A stretch of DNA of 64,000 bases from positions 19,315,850 through 19,379,849 of the forward strand of contig CM077832.1 of NCBI GenBank assembly GCA_039720395.1. The letters are read 5' to 3'. The stretch comes from Liquidambar formosana (taxonomy: Eukaryota > Streptophyta > Magnoliopsida > Saxifragales > Altingiaceae). The translations under genes and the position numbers were made by a program. The notes beneath the pieces were generated by a model. That model was not told the DNA's origin, ran no database searches, and saw nothing but the letters and a program-made list of their open reading frames with translations. Shown piece by piece: positions 21,590 to 34,628 of this stretch; the first letter of the stretch is position 1; every line of letters begins with the position of its first letter.

Positions 21590-24504
21590 ATGGAATCCAG
21601 GTCGTCATCTGAGAAACGACTGCGAGACGAAGCCTTTATGCTTCTAACATACAAAGATCCTTTGTCCCTTGCGACGCTAGTTTCTCATCTAACCTCACCC
21701 AACAATGCACAGAGATCTCAAGCCGAGATGCTATTCAATTGCTGTAAGAAAGAATTCGCGGATGCCCTCTGTCTGACCCTCGCTCGTCTTCTAAAAGACG
21801 GCCCTACAACGGAAACTCGGATTCGAACGGTCAATCTCCTTCGAACAATCCTCACCCACCCTGAATCCCGCATTTGGCCTAATTTGTCTGAAGATGTGCA
21901 AACAAAGCTCAGATCCAGGTTTCTTGCTTTTTACCAACATGAAATTTCAAAACCCATTTCCAAGACTCTATGTCGTCTAGTGTCAGAGATTGCCACGCAG
22001 ATTTATGAGGACGGCGAAGAATGGCCAGAGCTCCTGGACTTCCTTCTGCGATCTGTTCAGTCGGATTCCCACAAGGTCCAAGAATCTGCTCTCTTGGTGT
22101 TTGCCGATTTTCCTGAATGTGGCCAACTCCTCATTGTCAACGTATTAATGCCTCACGTCCACACTCTCTACTCAACGTTCTTGAATAGATTTGCTTCACC
22201 TTCTCTGAGCGTTCGAATTGCTGCATATGGTGCTGCCATCGGTTTGACTCATTTGTTCATCTATTCGGAAGTCCCAGATCGATTTCAACAGCTTTTACTG
22301 GGAATGATGGCATCGTTGTCCCAAATGTTACTCTGTCATGAGGACTATGCTCAACAAGGTCTTGAACAGCTTATTGTGTTGGTGATGAGAGAGCCGCAAA
22401 TCTTGAGGCCACGTCTGCGTATTGTGGTCGATGGCATGCTTAAGATTGCAGAGGATCAACGGTGGAAACAGAAAACAAAGCAGTATGCCGTGGAGTTCTT
22501 GATCATTCTGGCAGAAGCGAGGTATCAGGCACCTAAAATGATGAGGACCCTGCCGCGGCAGTATATAGTTCGGCTGATCTCTATCCCAGTCAATATACTT
22601 TCATTTATTGAAGATGATCCTGCATGGCATGACGTGAGAAATGAAGAGGGTGTGAATGCCGGGAAATCAATCATTTACGACAATGGAATGGAGTGGTTGA
22701 GTCGGCTTTTCAACCGCCCTGGGTGGAAATACTATTGTGCCCATTGCTTTGGAGTTGTTACCAGCATACTTCAGTGCTCCAGATTGGCGAAAGCATCATG
22801 CGGGAATTACTACCCTTTCTGTAATTGCAAAGGAATGCTTGAAGGTATGTTTAGAGCTGTTCCATTCTATCTGTGTCTTGCTAAATGAATTATGTCTTAA
22901 CTAATTCGAGTTTTCGAGTTTACTTATTTCTTGTTTCATTGTCACATGCATCATTAGTTTTTAAATGCCGCAGGTATTCATAAAGCATTTGGAGCAGTTC
23001 TTTACCATGATTTTAAACTCATTCCAAGATCCTCATCCTCGAGTTCATTGGGCGGCTTTTAATGCAATCTCACAACTTTCTACCGATTTGAGCCCTAATA
23101 TACGATTGCAATATCGCCAAAAAGTTCTGCCCGCATTAATTCAAGAAAATGACGAAAACTCCAACCCAAGGGTACAGGTATATTGGGTGTTAATTTGCTA
23201 ATCGTATGCCATACTAACTAATTATCAATTTCACCTCTGACATAATTAACTCAGTTCACCCGTAAACATAAATATATATATATATATATACACACACATA
23301 TATATATGGTATTTTTTTTAACATGCATACATATAAATCCTATGCTTGTGAATACTGCTCCTTAGATGGTGCTATTTTCTTTGAAAGTTGTTAAATACTT
23401 GTACATTGTAACCTTGCTTTTAGGATAGTAAACTTGATCTTTTTCTCTTATCATTAGTAATAAATTCACTGGCCACTTTATGTAAACTAAAAGAGTTAAT
23501 GTTCACATCCAAAAGTCTATAAAAGGATATAATCTACAAGAGTGTTTGATCTTCAACTTTCATATGATAAAAGCAAACCTTTTCCCATTGTTTTAATACT
23601 GTCACTGTCACTTTCATCTCCAGCCCCAAACTTGTAAGCAGTAATTCAATACTGTCACTTTCATCTCCACTTGCAATATTGCCTCCAGCTCCTTTTTCTT
23701 CCTCTTCATTCTATCCTTCTTCTTTTCCGCTTCTTCTTCTTCTTCTTTAGATGTTGGATATGATGGGATCTGATTCCCCTAAAAGGTCTCCATCTGATCA
23801 ACCTGTGCATTCATTCAACCAAGTTGTCTCCTGATTTCAATTTGGTAGTTGATAGTGTAGGATTTCTTTGGGATGATTCTTAGAAGATGTGAGAACAGAT
23901 GATGATGGATCAGTAGATGAGAATGGCCTAGATGTGGCTGAATTTTTCAAGCCCATCCTTGTTATAGAAGAAACATCCATTACAGTTTTTCCCTTCAGAA
24001 CAATAGAAGTCTGTGGGATGCTATGTTAAGATGATGGCGTATCCTACTGTTGTGAATCCCAAAATAGTAGACTCCTAAGGGTACTAGTGCCACAGGAAAC
24101 TTCTACCATGTTCCACCACATAATAAGTGGGGCATCTATAGTCATCCCATTTTTAATAGAATAAAGGATTTACAGGACCATAGGCCCAAGGTCATTTAAT
24201 TGATCACCCTTGGGGAAACAATTATTGAGAAGCACTGGGGAAAAAATTTCTGAATTTTGGAAGCATTTGCTTCCTTTCGAGGGTGGCAGAGCATAGGGCT
24301 CTAGACTCACAAATAGATGAGACCATGCTTTTCTCATTAGGTATTGGATGAGGAGGATAGGGAACAATCTTTTCAGACCTCTGTATACTTAAGACTTGAG
24401 TAATAAGAAAGGGGATGACAATGACATTGCCCAAACACATGTTCAAGAGCTCAATGCATTATCATTCCTCTCCCAGAAATTAGAATGGAAGAGTAGTAAA
24501 AGCT

Positions 24505-24792
24505 GTAACGAAGTTATTTTTCAATCATTTTTTGTTAGAATTCATTTGTAACAGATTCTGTTGCATTAAATAGAGCCTAAAGCTCCATTTCTCTCTCTAG
24601 TTCGAAGCTGCCTTGTTCCCCAAACCCTAAAGCTGTAACGAAGTTATTTTTCGATCAGTTTTTGTTAGAATTCATTTGTAACAGATTCAGTTGCATGAAA
24701 TAGAGCCTAAAGCTCCATTTCTCTCTCTAGTTCGAAGCTGCCTTGTTCTCCAAACCCTATAACTCTCTCTTCTTCTTGCTTGGTATCAGAGC
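24505..24792 (+). mobile_element. Truncated copia LTR end with 130-bp tandem duplication
   Basis: Two copies of a 130-bp unit (gtaacgaagttatttttc..., starting at 24505 and 24635) are followed at 24781 by TGGTATCAGAGC, the initiator-tRNA-Met primer-binding site of plant copia elements. A TGTTAGAATTC word inside each unit may be an LTR start. The downstream coding part is absent. Confidence 0.7.
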
Positions 24793-26764
24793 ATCAGGTC
24801 GAAACTTCCTTGGCAGATCTGATTGAGTTTTCCTGTGGTGTTGAAGTTAAATATTGGTTGAAATATTACTTTTGGAAAATATTGATAAATATGGGTAAAT
24901 ATCGAGAATGATAGTGCTGATGACTAATTCTTATATCTTTTATTATATAATGATTATTTGTGTACTTTTGGACTGTAACTGATAACTATTTCAATTTTAT
25001 ATGGCGTTAAATGTTAAACTAGAGTAATTAGTATACATTTGTATTTTATGTTACATGGACTCAGCACGGGTGTTAGGAGCGGGTATGTGTCAAGGTGTTG
25101 GATTCATCTACTTTCTAAAGATTTTTCACTATTTTGAAGTGTCTGGTAGGAGTACCCACACTCATGTCATATACGTCCGACAGGTTTACTTCATGCATTT
25201 TGAAGTGTCCATGTAAGTTAATTTGTATCCTTCATATGCTCCAACAATGTGCACTTTTTGCACCCTACATACCACATATGTGTTAAGTAAAACTATTACT
25301 AAACACAATTTCAGTTATATTCAATTAAGAACATAAGTTTTTATTATTTTAGGTAAGACCCATTCTAGATAATATATCTATTAATTACAATCCCTTGTTA
25401 CAAGGGAATACCCTTTGATTCCAATTATGAATTAATAAAAGTTTGCCAACAAATATGAGAGGAAAGATTGTTTCATTAAAATTGTAGTTGCGCCTAGAAA
25501 AATGCTCCAAGCTGCCTACATACCCATGACAAGGATCAAGCCACTTCATAGTTCATTGATTAGTAGTGGGAATATTTAATGGGTAAATGACCCATTAAAC
25601 ATATTTAAATGGTATGGGTTGATGACTCATAGATTTAAATTGAAAAGGTAATTGACTCATAAGAGCCTTGAATGAGTTTAAATTGGGTGAACTTGAATGT
25701 TCATTTAAATTTGGTTGGACTTGTGGATGCATCTAGCATGGCTTCTAGGTTGCCTACATACCCAAAGTGGGATCAAACTGAACATAGCTCAAAAGAAATG
25801 GTTTGGATTTGGATGATGATCTTATACCAAAAGGAATTTATAAGCATTGATGAGTATATTAGAAGTAGACTCAAGGCCTGCTTATATAATAACCCATTCG
25901 CTTTAAATTGGAGAACCTTATCTATCTTGAGCAAAATAGACTTAGCCTTTTGGATAGAATAGACTTAAGGTCAGCAATTTTAAAGAAAAGCGCATAGCTA
26001 TGTGAGCTCGAAAGAAATTGTTCAAGAATTGGAAAAGGACAATAGGCTTATTTGATTTTTTGTGGGGCCTAATTACCCTTTCTGAACATTCTGTTGAGAA
26101 CTGTTGGAATGTATGGCAAAATCCATATATGATGTGGAAATAAATTTAGGAAACAGAATTGATACATATAATCATTTTCAAGTATGGAAATTAATAATCC
26201 CACAAAATGATTACAATTAATAATCCCAAACTTATAAGAAAGTAAACTCATGTAACGTGGATTGGAAATCTACATTGACATGAGTCCAATATGGTATTTA
26301 AATATATTTTATTGTTGCAATTTGTAGAAATTGGTAGGTCCTACCAGGGACCACTTGTTGAATCTATGATTGAGTATTGGTAAACAAAGTAACCAATTTC
26401 CATTGGGTTATGAGGCCAAGTCAGTCTCATGGATGGTTCCATTTCATGTGTACTTTCATTTTACACAGAATACAAAATTGGACCCATATGAATTTGTAAA
26501 GCTGAACCCATATGCAATTTCACAAATGGACACATAATCTTTTGATGAAGCGAATCCAATGATCTAATTATATACTGGTAGAATGAAGTGAATCATTCTT
26601 AGGGCAAGTAAACTTCTCTGGACATGATTTTTAATCCATAAAATCATTGGGATTCACAAGGAAAGTTTGTTCCCTTCACATTCTCGTCCAACACAACATT
26701 TGTTAACAATCAAAGCATAAAGCTGGGCACACATGGGTTCATAGAACCAAGTTACCACAACTTT

Positions 26765-27174
26765 GATATTCATGAACGTCTTACGGCATGGACGAGTGAT
26801 TTTTTTTAACACTCAACAGTTGATTTTGATGTTTTCAAACATCATTAATTTAGGCCGTAACCTGATGATGTTCATGAACATCATTTTGGCATGGTTGACA
26901 ATTTTTGCTAGACTCAGGGATTAATATTGATGCTCTAGAGCATCATAAATTTGGATCACACTTTCACAATATTCATGAACATCGTTTGGTGCGGCCAAAG
27001 AACTTTGTGGCCTTTAACTTTAAAACCAGGTTGTTGATTTTGATGTTCTAGAACATCATCTTGGCCAATGTTAATTTTGATGTTGTCCATGATTCATCTT
27101 TTCCATGCTCATAAATGTATGCGCAATCAAGAGATTGGAATGAGCCCACATGGTTGATGTTCAAGAACATCAGT
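26765..27174. repeat. Cluster of GATGTTCnnGAACATC palindromes
   Basis: Perfect or near-perfect palindromes occur at about 26767 (ttcatgaacg), 26829 (gatgttttcaaacatc), 26869 (gatgttcatgaacatc), 26929 (gatgctctagagcatc), 26961, 27041 (gatgttctagaacatc) and 27159 (gatgttcaagaacatc). Several contain TTCnnGAA, the core of a heat-shock element. They are separated by dissimilar DNA, so this is not a simple tandem repeat. Confidence 0.8.
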
Positions 27175-28143
27175 TCATGCAGGAATCATTTCTTTGGCTA
27201 GAGTCAATTTTGTTTTAAAATTGTTCTCTACCTTTTCAACATTCCTGCATCTTGTTAGAAATGGAGAAAAAAAAATTCTGAAAATAATAAAGGAAATTAT
27301 ACCTGCTTCAGGGTGTTTAATGCATACTAAGGAACACCAATTTCTGCCTTTGTTCTTTTCTTCCTTTTTTTTTTTTTTTCTGAACTTCTCCTTTCCAAAA
27401 TGCTGTGTACTTTTTAGAATGTCGTTCCCCCCTTTTCTCTTAACTTCCCCCCTTTTTATATTGCCCACATACAGTTTCTTAAGTGGTTATTGTAACCACC
27501 TCCCATATGCAAATCTGGACATGTGAGAGATGGTTTTCAATAACTCCTCCATGTTTCAAGCCTTGCCTGAGGGAGAAAAAGAAACTGTAAAGATAAAGAG
27601 GGGCGGTTTTTTTATCATCAGAATTTGCCACATGTATGCCATATGGCAATGAAGCTGCATACATTTATTTGCTAGCCACCAAAATTTATGGTTCAACAAT
27701 ATGTCTTACACATTTTGATTCTAAATTGTTTATTCGAGTATTTTGTTTTTCTTTAAAAATTTATACATTTTGCTACTAATTTTCATTATTTCTCTAAATC
27801 GATATTGAAATCCCTGAAGTGAAAAGCAAAAACATGCTGATAAAGACAATTAAGTAATATCTTCATGACTTTCAAAGTCATGTGCGGTAGCAATGCCAGC
27901 ACCAAATACAACAAGTAGAGGGTTGTGGATCTTGTGATCTGTATTTATCTCATTCCTTCATCTGCAATCACTAAATGTTTTCCTTTTGTCGTTGCATTAT
28001 CACAGGCACAAGCTGCTTCGGCAATGCTATCCTATTGTAAGAATTGCAAACCAGATATCTTTGAACCATATTTCAATGGAATACTGAGAAAACTGCTTGT
28101 ATTCCTGCAGGTATAAACTATCATCATTACCAGCTTAACACCT

Positions 28144-28195
28144 TACTTCAATGGAATATTGAGAAAAATGCTTGAAATCTTGCAGGTATAAACTA
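28144..28195 (+). repeat. Diverged duplicate of exon-3 end and donor site
   Basis: acttcaatggaatattgaga... ending cttgcag|gtataaacta copies the end of exon 3 and its splice donor (28070-28120) 75 bp downstream, with several substitutions. It is an old local tandem duplication that includes a second usable donor. Confidence 0.85.
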
Positions 28196-29431
28196 TTTTC
28201 ATCAGGACAATTGATCCCACCTCAATACTTACACACACATTATGTGTAAGTGATATGCATAAAAGTATACAAAACACAAACATACATGTTAAGACTTGTT
28301 TATACATGTGTACAATAATTGAAACAAATTTTTATCCTGATGGAAATATTCAAATTTAAGCATTTTCAGCTCATACCAGATGTTTGTAAATGCACTTACA
28401 TTTACACATGTACAATCATATTTATGCTTCTGTTGTAAATCTCTACATGCATGATGTTTATGTGAAATTTATATATTTTTCATGATGTCTCTTGTTTGTA
28501 TCTTATCGAAGCGCATTGAAATGGTTCTTTCAAATTACATCTTTTCAGTTTAAATGTGCCTCTAATGGGAGCTACAGTGTTTTGATATCTTGCCATTCGG
28601 TTTTGGTTTTTATACGAAACAAAAGTATTTTGCACTTTTTGATGGAAATGTTGGGAAATTTAATACCTTTCTTAAAACACACAACCAAACACCTTAGGAA
28701 AAGAAATAATTAAAAAATAATAATAATAAGAGAATTTATAAAACAGTCCCCAAAAAGCTTCTTGCACTCTACCTTGTGAGTGCATGGGCAAAATAGACAA
28801 ATTGCCCATGCACTCACAAGGTGGAGGACAAGAGGATTTTTGGTGGGTGAATAGCACAACCCTAATAATAACAATAATAGACAAACCCCAATTCATTAGG
28901 TCAATGGAGGCTAAAAAAGAGTAGAGACAGAAGATAAATGGCTTTTGAATAATAAATTTGTTATTTAAAATAAAAAACAACCTTATATGCTTAAAAATTT
29001 TAGGGGCCCAGGTTTTGATAATAAAAAATGTGAGGTGAAACAATAGGAATGTCTTTAAAATTCAATTGATTCTTAGCCTCTTAGGATATGCTAGCCCAGA
29101 ATAATTTGTGTGAATCTCTACTACGTAAAGAGAGTTGCCTATTAATAAATTTATTGAAAATCAACAATCTGTTTCAAAGAATAAAAACTAATTTAAAATT
29201 TAAAATAACACGCAAGCCAACACTAAAAGTAAGTACAATGAGAAATTGGCACTTGCATGAACTTGTGATCTGGTGATGTGCACCATACTTCTTTTGGTGT
29301 TCTTCTCCTTCTACACATATTCATTTGGGCTAAAGTCATCATTAATTGGGTCTGAAAACCTACTTAAAATAGGCAATGACTTCATGAAGACTAAAGAAAG
29401 TAATGACTTTACAAAAAGTCAAATTTCTTGA

Positions 29432-30980
29432 TGTCACGCCCCGATAGCATGAAGAAAATATATTGAAATTTATTTACTTTAATGATTATAGTTGCTGAAA
29501 CTCTGTGCATCAGTGATATAAATTCCATAACCCTTAACTCTTAATTTGGATTAAAACATTTGAGCGCTGACATTAGACTTCTTCTAGTTCTATCCCAAAA
29601 CTCGCAATTTCATTCCAAGTATAATTTCCACAAAAAAAATTTCGAAATCTAATGTTCATCAATAAAAACTTTGAAATTTGCAGAAGCCATCTTTGGTTAG
29701 AAAATTGCCAAAAATTCAATTTTCATTATTTTACAATCAAACCAGTTTTGAATGAAAACTAAAAGATAGATTAATCTCCAGAAAATTGCCACTTTAACTT
29801 TCCCATGGAAAACTCGTAAAATATGTGTTTAAATCTGTCCAATGTTTGGGCAGTAAAAACAGACAGCAACTGATATCTGATATAAGAAAATTCATGGGAG
29901 TATTAAATGAATTTTAAAATTCTTGGAATTAATTAGATGATTTGCATGGGTCTTTACTACTTCCAGCTGAAATAGTTTTGTAAAATAATAATCCAATTAT
30001 TAATTAAAAACCATCCTAAAAACTCAAATCCTATTAATGATTAGTTATGATGCAATAGCCAAATAACATAATTCCTGGATTAATTCTTCCATAAGCATCT
30101 CTTCAATCCTCAAGCTACAGCTCACTGTGTATTTGTAAAATAATAGGGGTGAGATAACAAGCCCAGTTTTATTGGACTTCTTGCAAGACTGGTTTTACCA
30201 TTTGAACCAAATTCCAAGGATATGTGATCATATTTAAATTTCTGGTCCCTTAATCAAGAATTTGCATGCATAATCCTGCATAGCATTTATTGATGTAAGC
30301 CGTGTATGCTAAAAGAAGAAGATAGAATTCTCAATTTGGAGGTGACTCCAAATTTTCTGTTCCAAGAAAGGTGTAGGAAAAGTAGTTGATAATATTCCAA
30401 ATATTCCGAGTTTCCAACCATGTAAGGGGTTCCTCGTGTCCAAAGAAATAAAAATGATGTAGGAAGAGTAGTTGATAGTATTCCATCCCAGTTTTTATTT
30501 AGAAAGAAAATGGTAAAAGAAAAAAAAAAATCATTAAAGAGAAACCAATCACAGTAAAGAGGTCATGAAACACACTCTAGAATGTTAATTCACCATTTGG
30601 AATAAGTTAAGTTTAGACCCAAGTAAAAGTTTTCACCCCATAAACAAAATTTTACAAATTCCTGGAATTATTATTGTCCAGTCACATTAATTGTTGTTGA
30701 TCAATGCCATGTAAATATTTAAAAATTCAAATTCAACAGCTAAATTGAAATATAATCAAACATAATCATCTTACTTAATGCTAATTTGGTATTAAGATTG
30801 TATGTAACAATTAAGAATATATAATAAATTTAAGGAAAGGGAAATAAAAAATTTAGGGATTGAGACTCGGTGATGTGATGGTCATGGTAATCAACCAAAT
30901 TCAGGTACCTTTTGGAAAGTATTATTAGAGCTACTAGTTCGGGGGCTTATAGACTTCAATCGGTTAAAACCTTCCTGTCA
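29432..30980 (+). mobile_element. Possible solo LTR (TGTCACGCC start)
   Basis: It starts TGTCACGCCCCGATAGC, typical of plant Ty3/gypsy LTRs, and contains ggggtgagataacaagccc (30147). A candidate end at cctgtca with flanks cttga/cttgt (4 of 5) gives 1,549 bp. The right border is uncertain. Confidence 0.4.
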
Positions 30981-32598
30981 CTTGTACAGTTCGCGGGACT
31001 AGGTCAACCTCTAAAGTATAGCTTTTGAATAAGGAAAACAAAAACTTTAAATTGAATGGAGATTGTAAAATATCAGCTTGAGGATGGATGATAACACATG
31101 AATAATGCAGTTGGCATACAAAGATATTTCATACAAACATCAGTACATCACTGCAGCTGCTCAAAGGACATGCTACTCTTCAGTCATGCCCTTTTTAATC
31201 TAGTACAAAACAACTAAAAAACAATTTGGAAAGGGAAGAAATATATGTTAATTTAAATATGAACAGACACACCAATTTATCTAACAAACAGAAAACATTT
31301 AGACTTTAAATTACCCAAAAAGCTGCAAGCACCATCAGGCCCGGTTGTTGGTTGAATGTTAGTAGGGTCCGATATTCATTCCTTCTTCAAACAGTGGGGT
31401 GTCAGTCATCTTAAAATAAGCTGGCATTATCGATCTAGCAGCATGGTCCAATCATAATGAAAGTTAATCCTTCCCTGATAATAAAGCAGTATTCCCTTCA
31501 AAAGGATCGATCCCTATGAAGTAGTCTCCGTCACCTAGCTGATCCGCTACCTTTAGCAGATCCAACTGATGTGATAGTCTAAGTTCCTGCACCCACACCT
31601 TTAATACGATATTTGAAAAAAGACCAGAACTCATATGAGTGGAAGTACTTCCAGAGCTTGACTAGGGACAGCTTACTGAAATTTTTGTTTTTGTTTTTCT
31701 TCTCTATCCTATAACCTGATTGGAATATTGATATCATTATCAATTGATTTTTAACCTTGGGTCTTTGTAATGAGTTAACTTAAAAGCTGAAAAATCATTT
31801 TACTTTTACTATAGCATGAATTTGCTTTTACATGGTCTGATGGTCTTGTGAGTATAGGGCAATGATAAAACAGCTGAAGAAAGAAGCACTGCATTCTGCA
31901 TTATAAATGAGTTTGCACAGAACCTCCGGGGACCTGCTCTCAGGTAGTGCTCATTTCTCACCTTTAGTGCCTAGTTTTGCAAATATGATCTAGATTTAAT
32001 TCCTTCCTTCTGTATGTTTTTTCAACGTTTTTTCTCATCAGGTATTGTGATACATGTCTACCGTACCTACTGAAAGCTTTCAGCGATGAGAACCCAGAAG
32101 TTCAACAGGTTTTCCACCAACTTCGACCTGTGGTGGTCTTCTACATAGGTTCTCATGCACCTAAACATTCTTTTTCTCCAGGAAGCTGCACGTGGAATTA
32201 GAATTTGCGCAGAGTTTGGTGGATCTAAGTTTAAAACTTTTGCTGAAGGTAGCCTCTTTATATTGCTTGCACATATCCAAAGAATTATTCCCCATGGATG
32301 CTTTTGCAAATTATAAATTAACTTTTGTATTGGCCTTCTGTAGGGGTTATTTCCAGTCTAAATGCTGTGATGGGAGATCCTAATATGTTACATTCAGACA
32401 ATGTAAAGGCCTACAATATTGCCATTTCAGCTCTTGGGAAACTATGTGAGTTCCATCGTGACATCATTGATGCAGCTCAGGTAACATTTTTCCTTTTCCA
32501 TATGTTTATGCTCCTCTGTGGCATCAACACAGAAATTAAAAACTGACAAATTTCACTTTCCTTTCACTGTCCCCTTATTCTAGCTTGTTTTGTTCACT

Positions 32599-32930
32599 TG
32601 TTGGAATTATACCACATCCCATATCGATTAAATATCGAGTTAAACATGTCTTCATATACCTGTTTGGGCCCTCCACTTACTAGCTTAGGCTTTTAAGTTG
32701 GAAGCTTAACATGGTATCAGAGCATGTCGTTCTTGGGTCCGTTTCACCCATGAGCCCGTCTTTATTGTCCACGTGACAGCCCGTTTCTATCTTGGTAGGC
32801 CTACACGTGAGGGGGAGTGTTGGAAATATACCACATCCCACATCGATTAAATATCAAGTTAAACATGTCTTCATATATCTATTTGAGCCCTCCACTTACT
32901 AGCTTAGGCTTTTAAGTTGGAAACTTAACA
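32599..32930 (+). mobile_element. TRIM retrotransposon, complete (332 bp)
   Basis: Two LTRs of exactly 113 bp (32599-32711 and 32818-32930), both TGTTGGAA...CTTAACA, enclose only 106 bp. The 5' LTR is followed at once by TGGTATCAGAGC (32712-32723, Met-tRNA primer site), and the 3' LTR is preceded by the purine tract gagggggag. It has no coding capacity, so it is a terminal-repeat retrotransposon in miniature. It lies in an importin intron on the sense strand. TSDs are poor (tcact/tcttt). Confidence 0.9.
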
Positions 32931-33069
32931 TCTTTGACATTAATCAATGTTGAAAAAAAATTGGTCAAGATGAGGAGAAAATAAATGCCTCTGTTTTTCT
33001 TTTTTTCTTTTTTCTCATTTCTTTTCTTTCCTCTTTTTTTTTTTGGGGGGGGGGGGTATGCTTTGGTAA

Positions 33070-33215
33070 ACATCATTAGTGTTGTCTTGTTCAGAAATGA
33101 AAAAATGGTATGACTGAATTATGTTTTTTTTTTTTTTTTTTTTTTTTTTTGTTGTTAAATATCATTAGTGTTGTCTTGTTCAGAAATGCAATGATATGAC
33201 TGAATAATGTTTTAT
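33070..33215. repeat. Local duplication with T-run
   Basis: catcattagtgttgtcttgttcagaaatg occurs at about 33070 and 33160, separated by a T26-type run. A G-run lies at about 33045-33057. This is intronic slippage-prone DNA. Confidence 0.8.
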
Positions 33216-34628
33216 TTTATTATAGTGTACCAGTTTCTTATTCCTCCTTTAGGTTATATTTGAAGAAAATAATTATTATACCTCTTGCAAAGGATTCAAG
33301 CATAGGATTCAAATCGTTTATTGAGATATGGTGTGAAGCTTAGGAAACAGACCATAAATCACAGGATTTTAACAACTAAGGCTAATATAAAAATATTTTT
33401 GGTAATCACGTAGCAGAAACTCTTTGGGTGTCATCATCATCAAATCAGGATCGGATATAGATGACAAATGAGGATCTGTGAAGATATTTAATGAAGTTTA
33501 TGCCAGCTGCTAAGCTTATTCATTTCATCCTTCATTTGGGCTTGGATTTGGCATTGCAGAGCCAGGAGCTCGATATTAGTGAGCACACGGCCTTGTTGTA
33601 AGTACTGTTAGTGTTAAAAATGATATTTCATAGTTTTAGGTTGAAATTGAGTTTCTATATGAAATGACCTTTTTCATTGGTAATATACTTATATCTTGAT
33701 CACCTTACAAAGAGCATATCATTTTCTTGCTTGTAGGAAATAGTATGGGCAATTCTGCATTCTATTCAACAATCTGTTAAGAATTGCCAATTTTGTGGTG
33801 CTTATCTTTCCAAGTATTAAATATTATATTATGGCACTGAAGCTCCAAGTGGGGAATCAGTACGCAATGTAAATTCTCCCTAACTTCATGAAGGCAGTCA
33901 AAGTGGACTGAAATTTCATACCTATATTATCTGACAGGGTGGCAGTGTCAACTAAAATTCACCTTTAAGTTTGCAAAGTTTGACAGGCTTTTACATTTCT
34001 GTTTGTTTAAAATTTCCAACTTGGACTTTTTCTTTGATAACGTCAATCACAATGGTGACGGTGTTCACTAATGTATTGTATGCCACCCTTTCCAAATTCT
34101 ACCCTACTAATGGATTTTCTGTGAGAATGTCTTTACTTAATCTGTCTTCCTGCCTTCCTGTTACAGCTCCATCAGTCAATTTCGTTGATTTTTCTGTTTG
34201 CAATTCATCATCTTTTTATTTTTTTTTTTATTTTTTTTTTTTTATTTATTTTTGCCTTCTTTTAAAAGCCTTTGTCAGCCCTTCCATCCATTTGATTCTC
34301 TTGCTTTTTGGCAGGTTGTTCCTACTTGGTTAAGCCTCTTGCCAATTAAAAATGATTTGATTGAGGCCAAAGTTGTGCACGAACAGCTTTGTTCAATGGT
34401 TGAAAAGTAATGAATTTTTCTCTTACCGTATATGACACATACAATAGCTTCTTCCTGAAATAACTGCATTCTAATATCCTTCCTTCATGTATGCTTTATT
34501 CATGCTTCAATATGCTTCCACAAATGGTTGAAAGAAGCTTGTATGTTTAATTCATTTTTAGGGCAGAAGCGGATCTTTTGGGCCCCAACAATCAAAATCT
34601 TTCAAAAATTATTGCAATATTTGCTGAG

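Larger units (their letters stand above)
23178..28005 (+). other. Importin intron 2 (4.8 kb), TE-rich
   Basis: No coding exon is seen. It contains a TA/CA microsatellite (23272-23307), a duplicated LTR tail with a primer-binding-site match (24505-24792), copia-LTR-like sequence from about 26108 (tgttggaatgtatggcaaaa) and the HSE-like palindrome cluster at 26765-27174. Confidence 0.6.
28111..31857 (+). other. Importin intron 3 (3.7 kb), site of the missing exons
   Basis: This spans the place where the middle HEAT-repeat exons should lie. I find no trace of them apart from the duplicated exon-3 tail at 28144-28185. It holds an LTR-like block (29432-30980), an inverted pair tgagtgcatgggcaa/ttgcccatgcactca (28778-28814), and unrecognised sequence at 31330-31680. 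Confidence 0.6.

Noticed and set aside
27194..27526. 110-codon frame in importin intron 2
   Set aside because: Phe-rich translation of T-runs. There is an opposing frame of similar length and no family match.
31330..31680. Unassigned sequence in importin intron 3 that looked like a retroelement integrase end
   Set aside because: Six-frame reading gave stops and no consistent integrase motif. It is left unassigned.
32712..32817. Cassandra-type TRIM with 5S rRNA sequence
   Set aside because: The TRIM LTRs and interior show no 5S promoter or rRNA-like sequence, so it is an ordinary TRIM.
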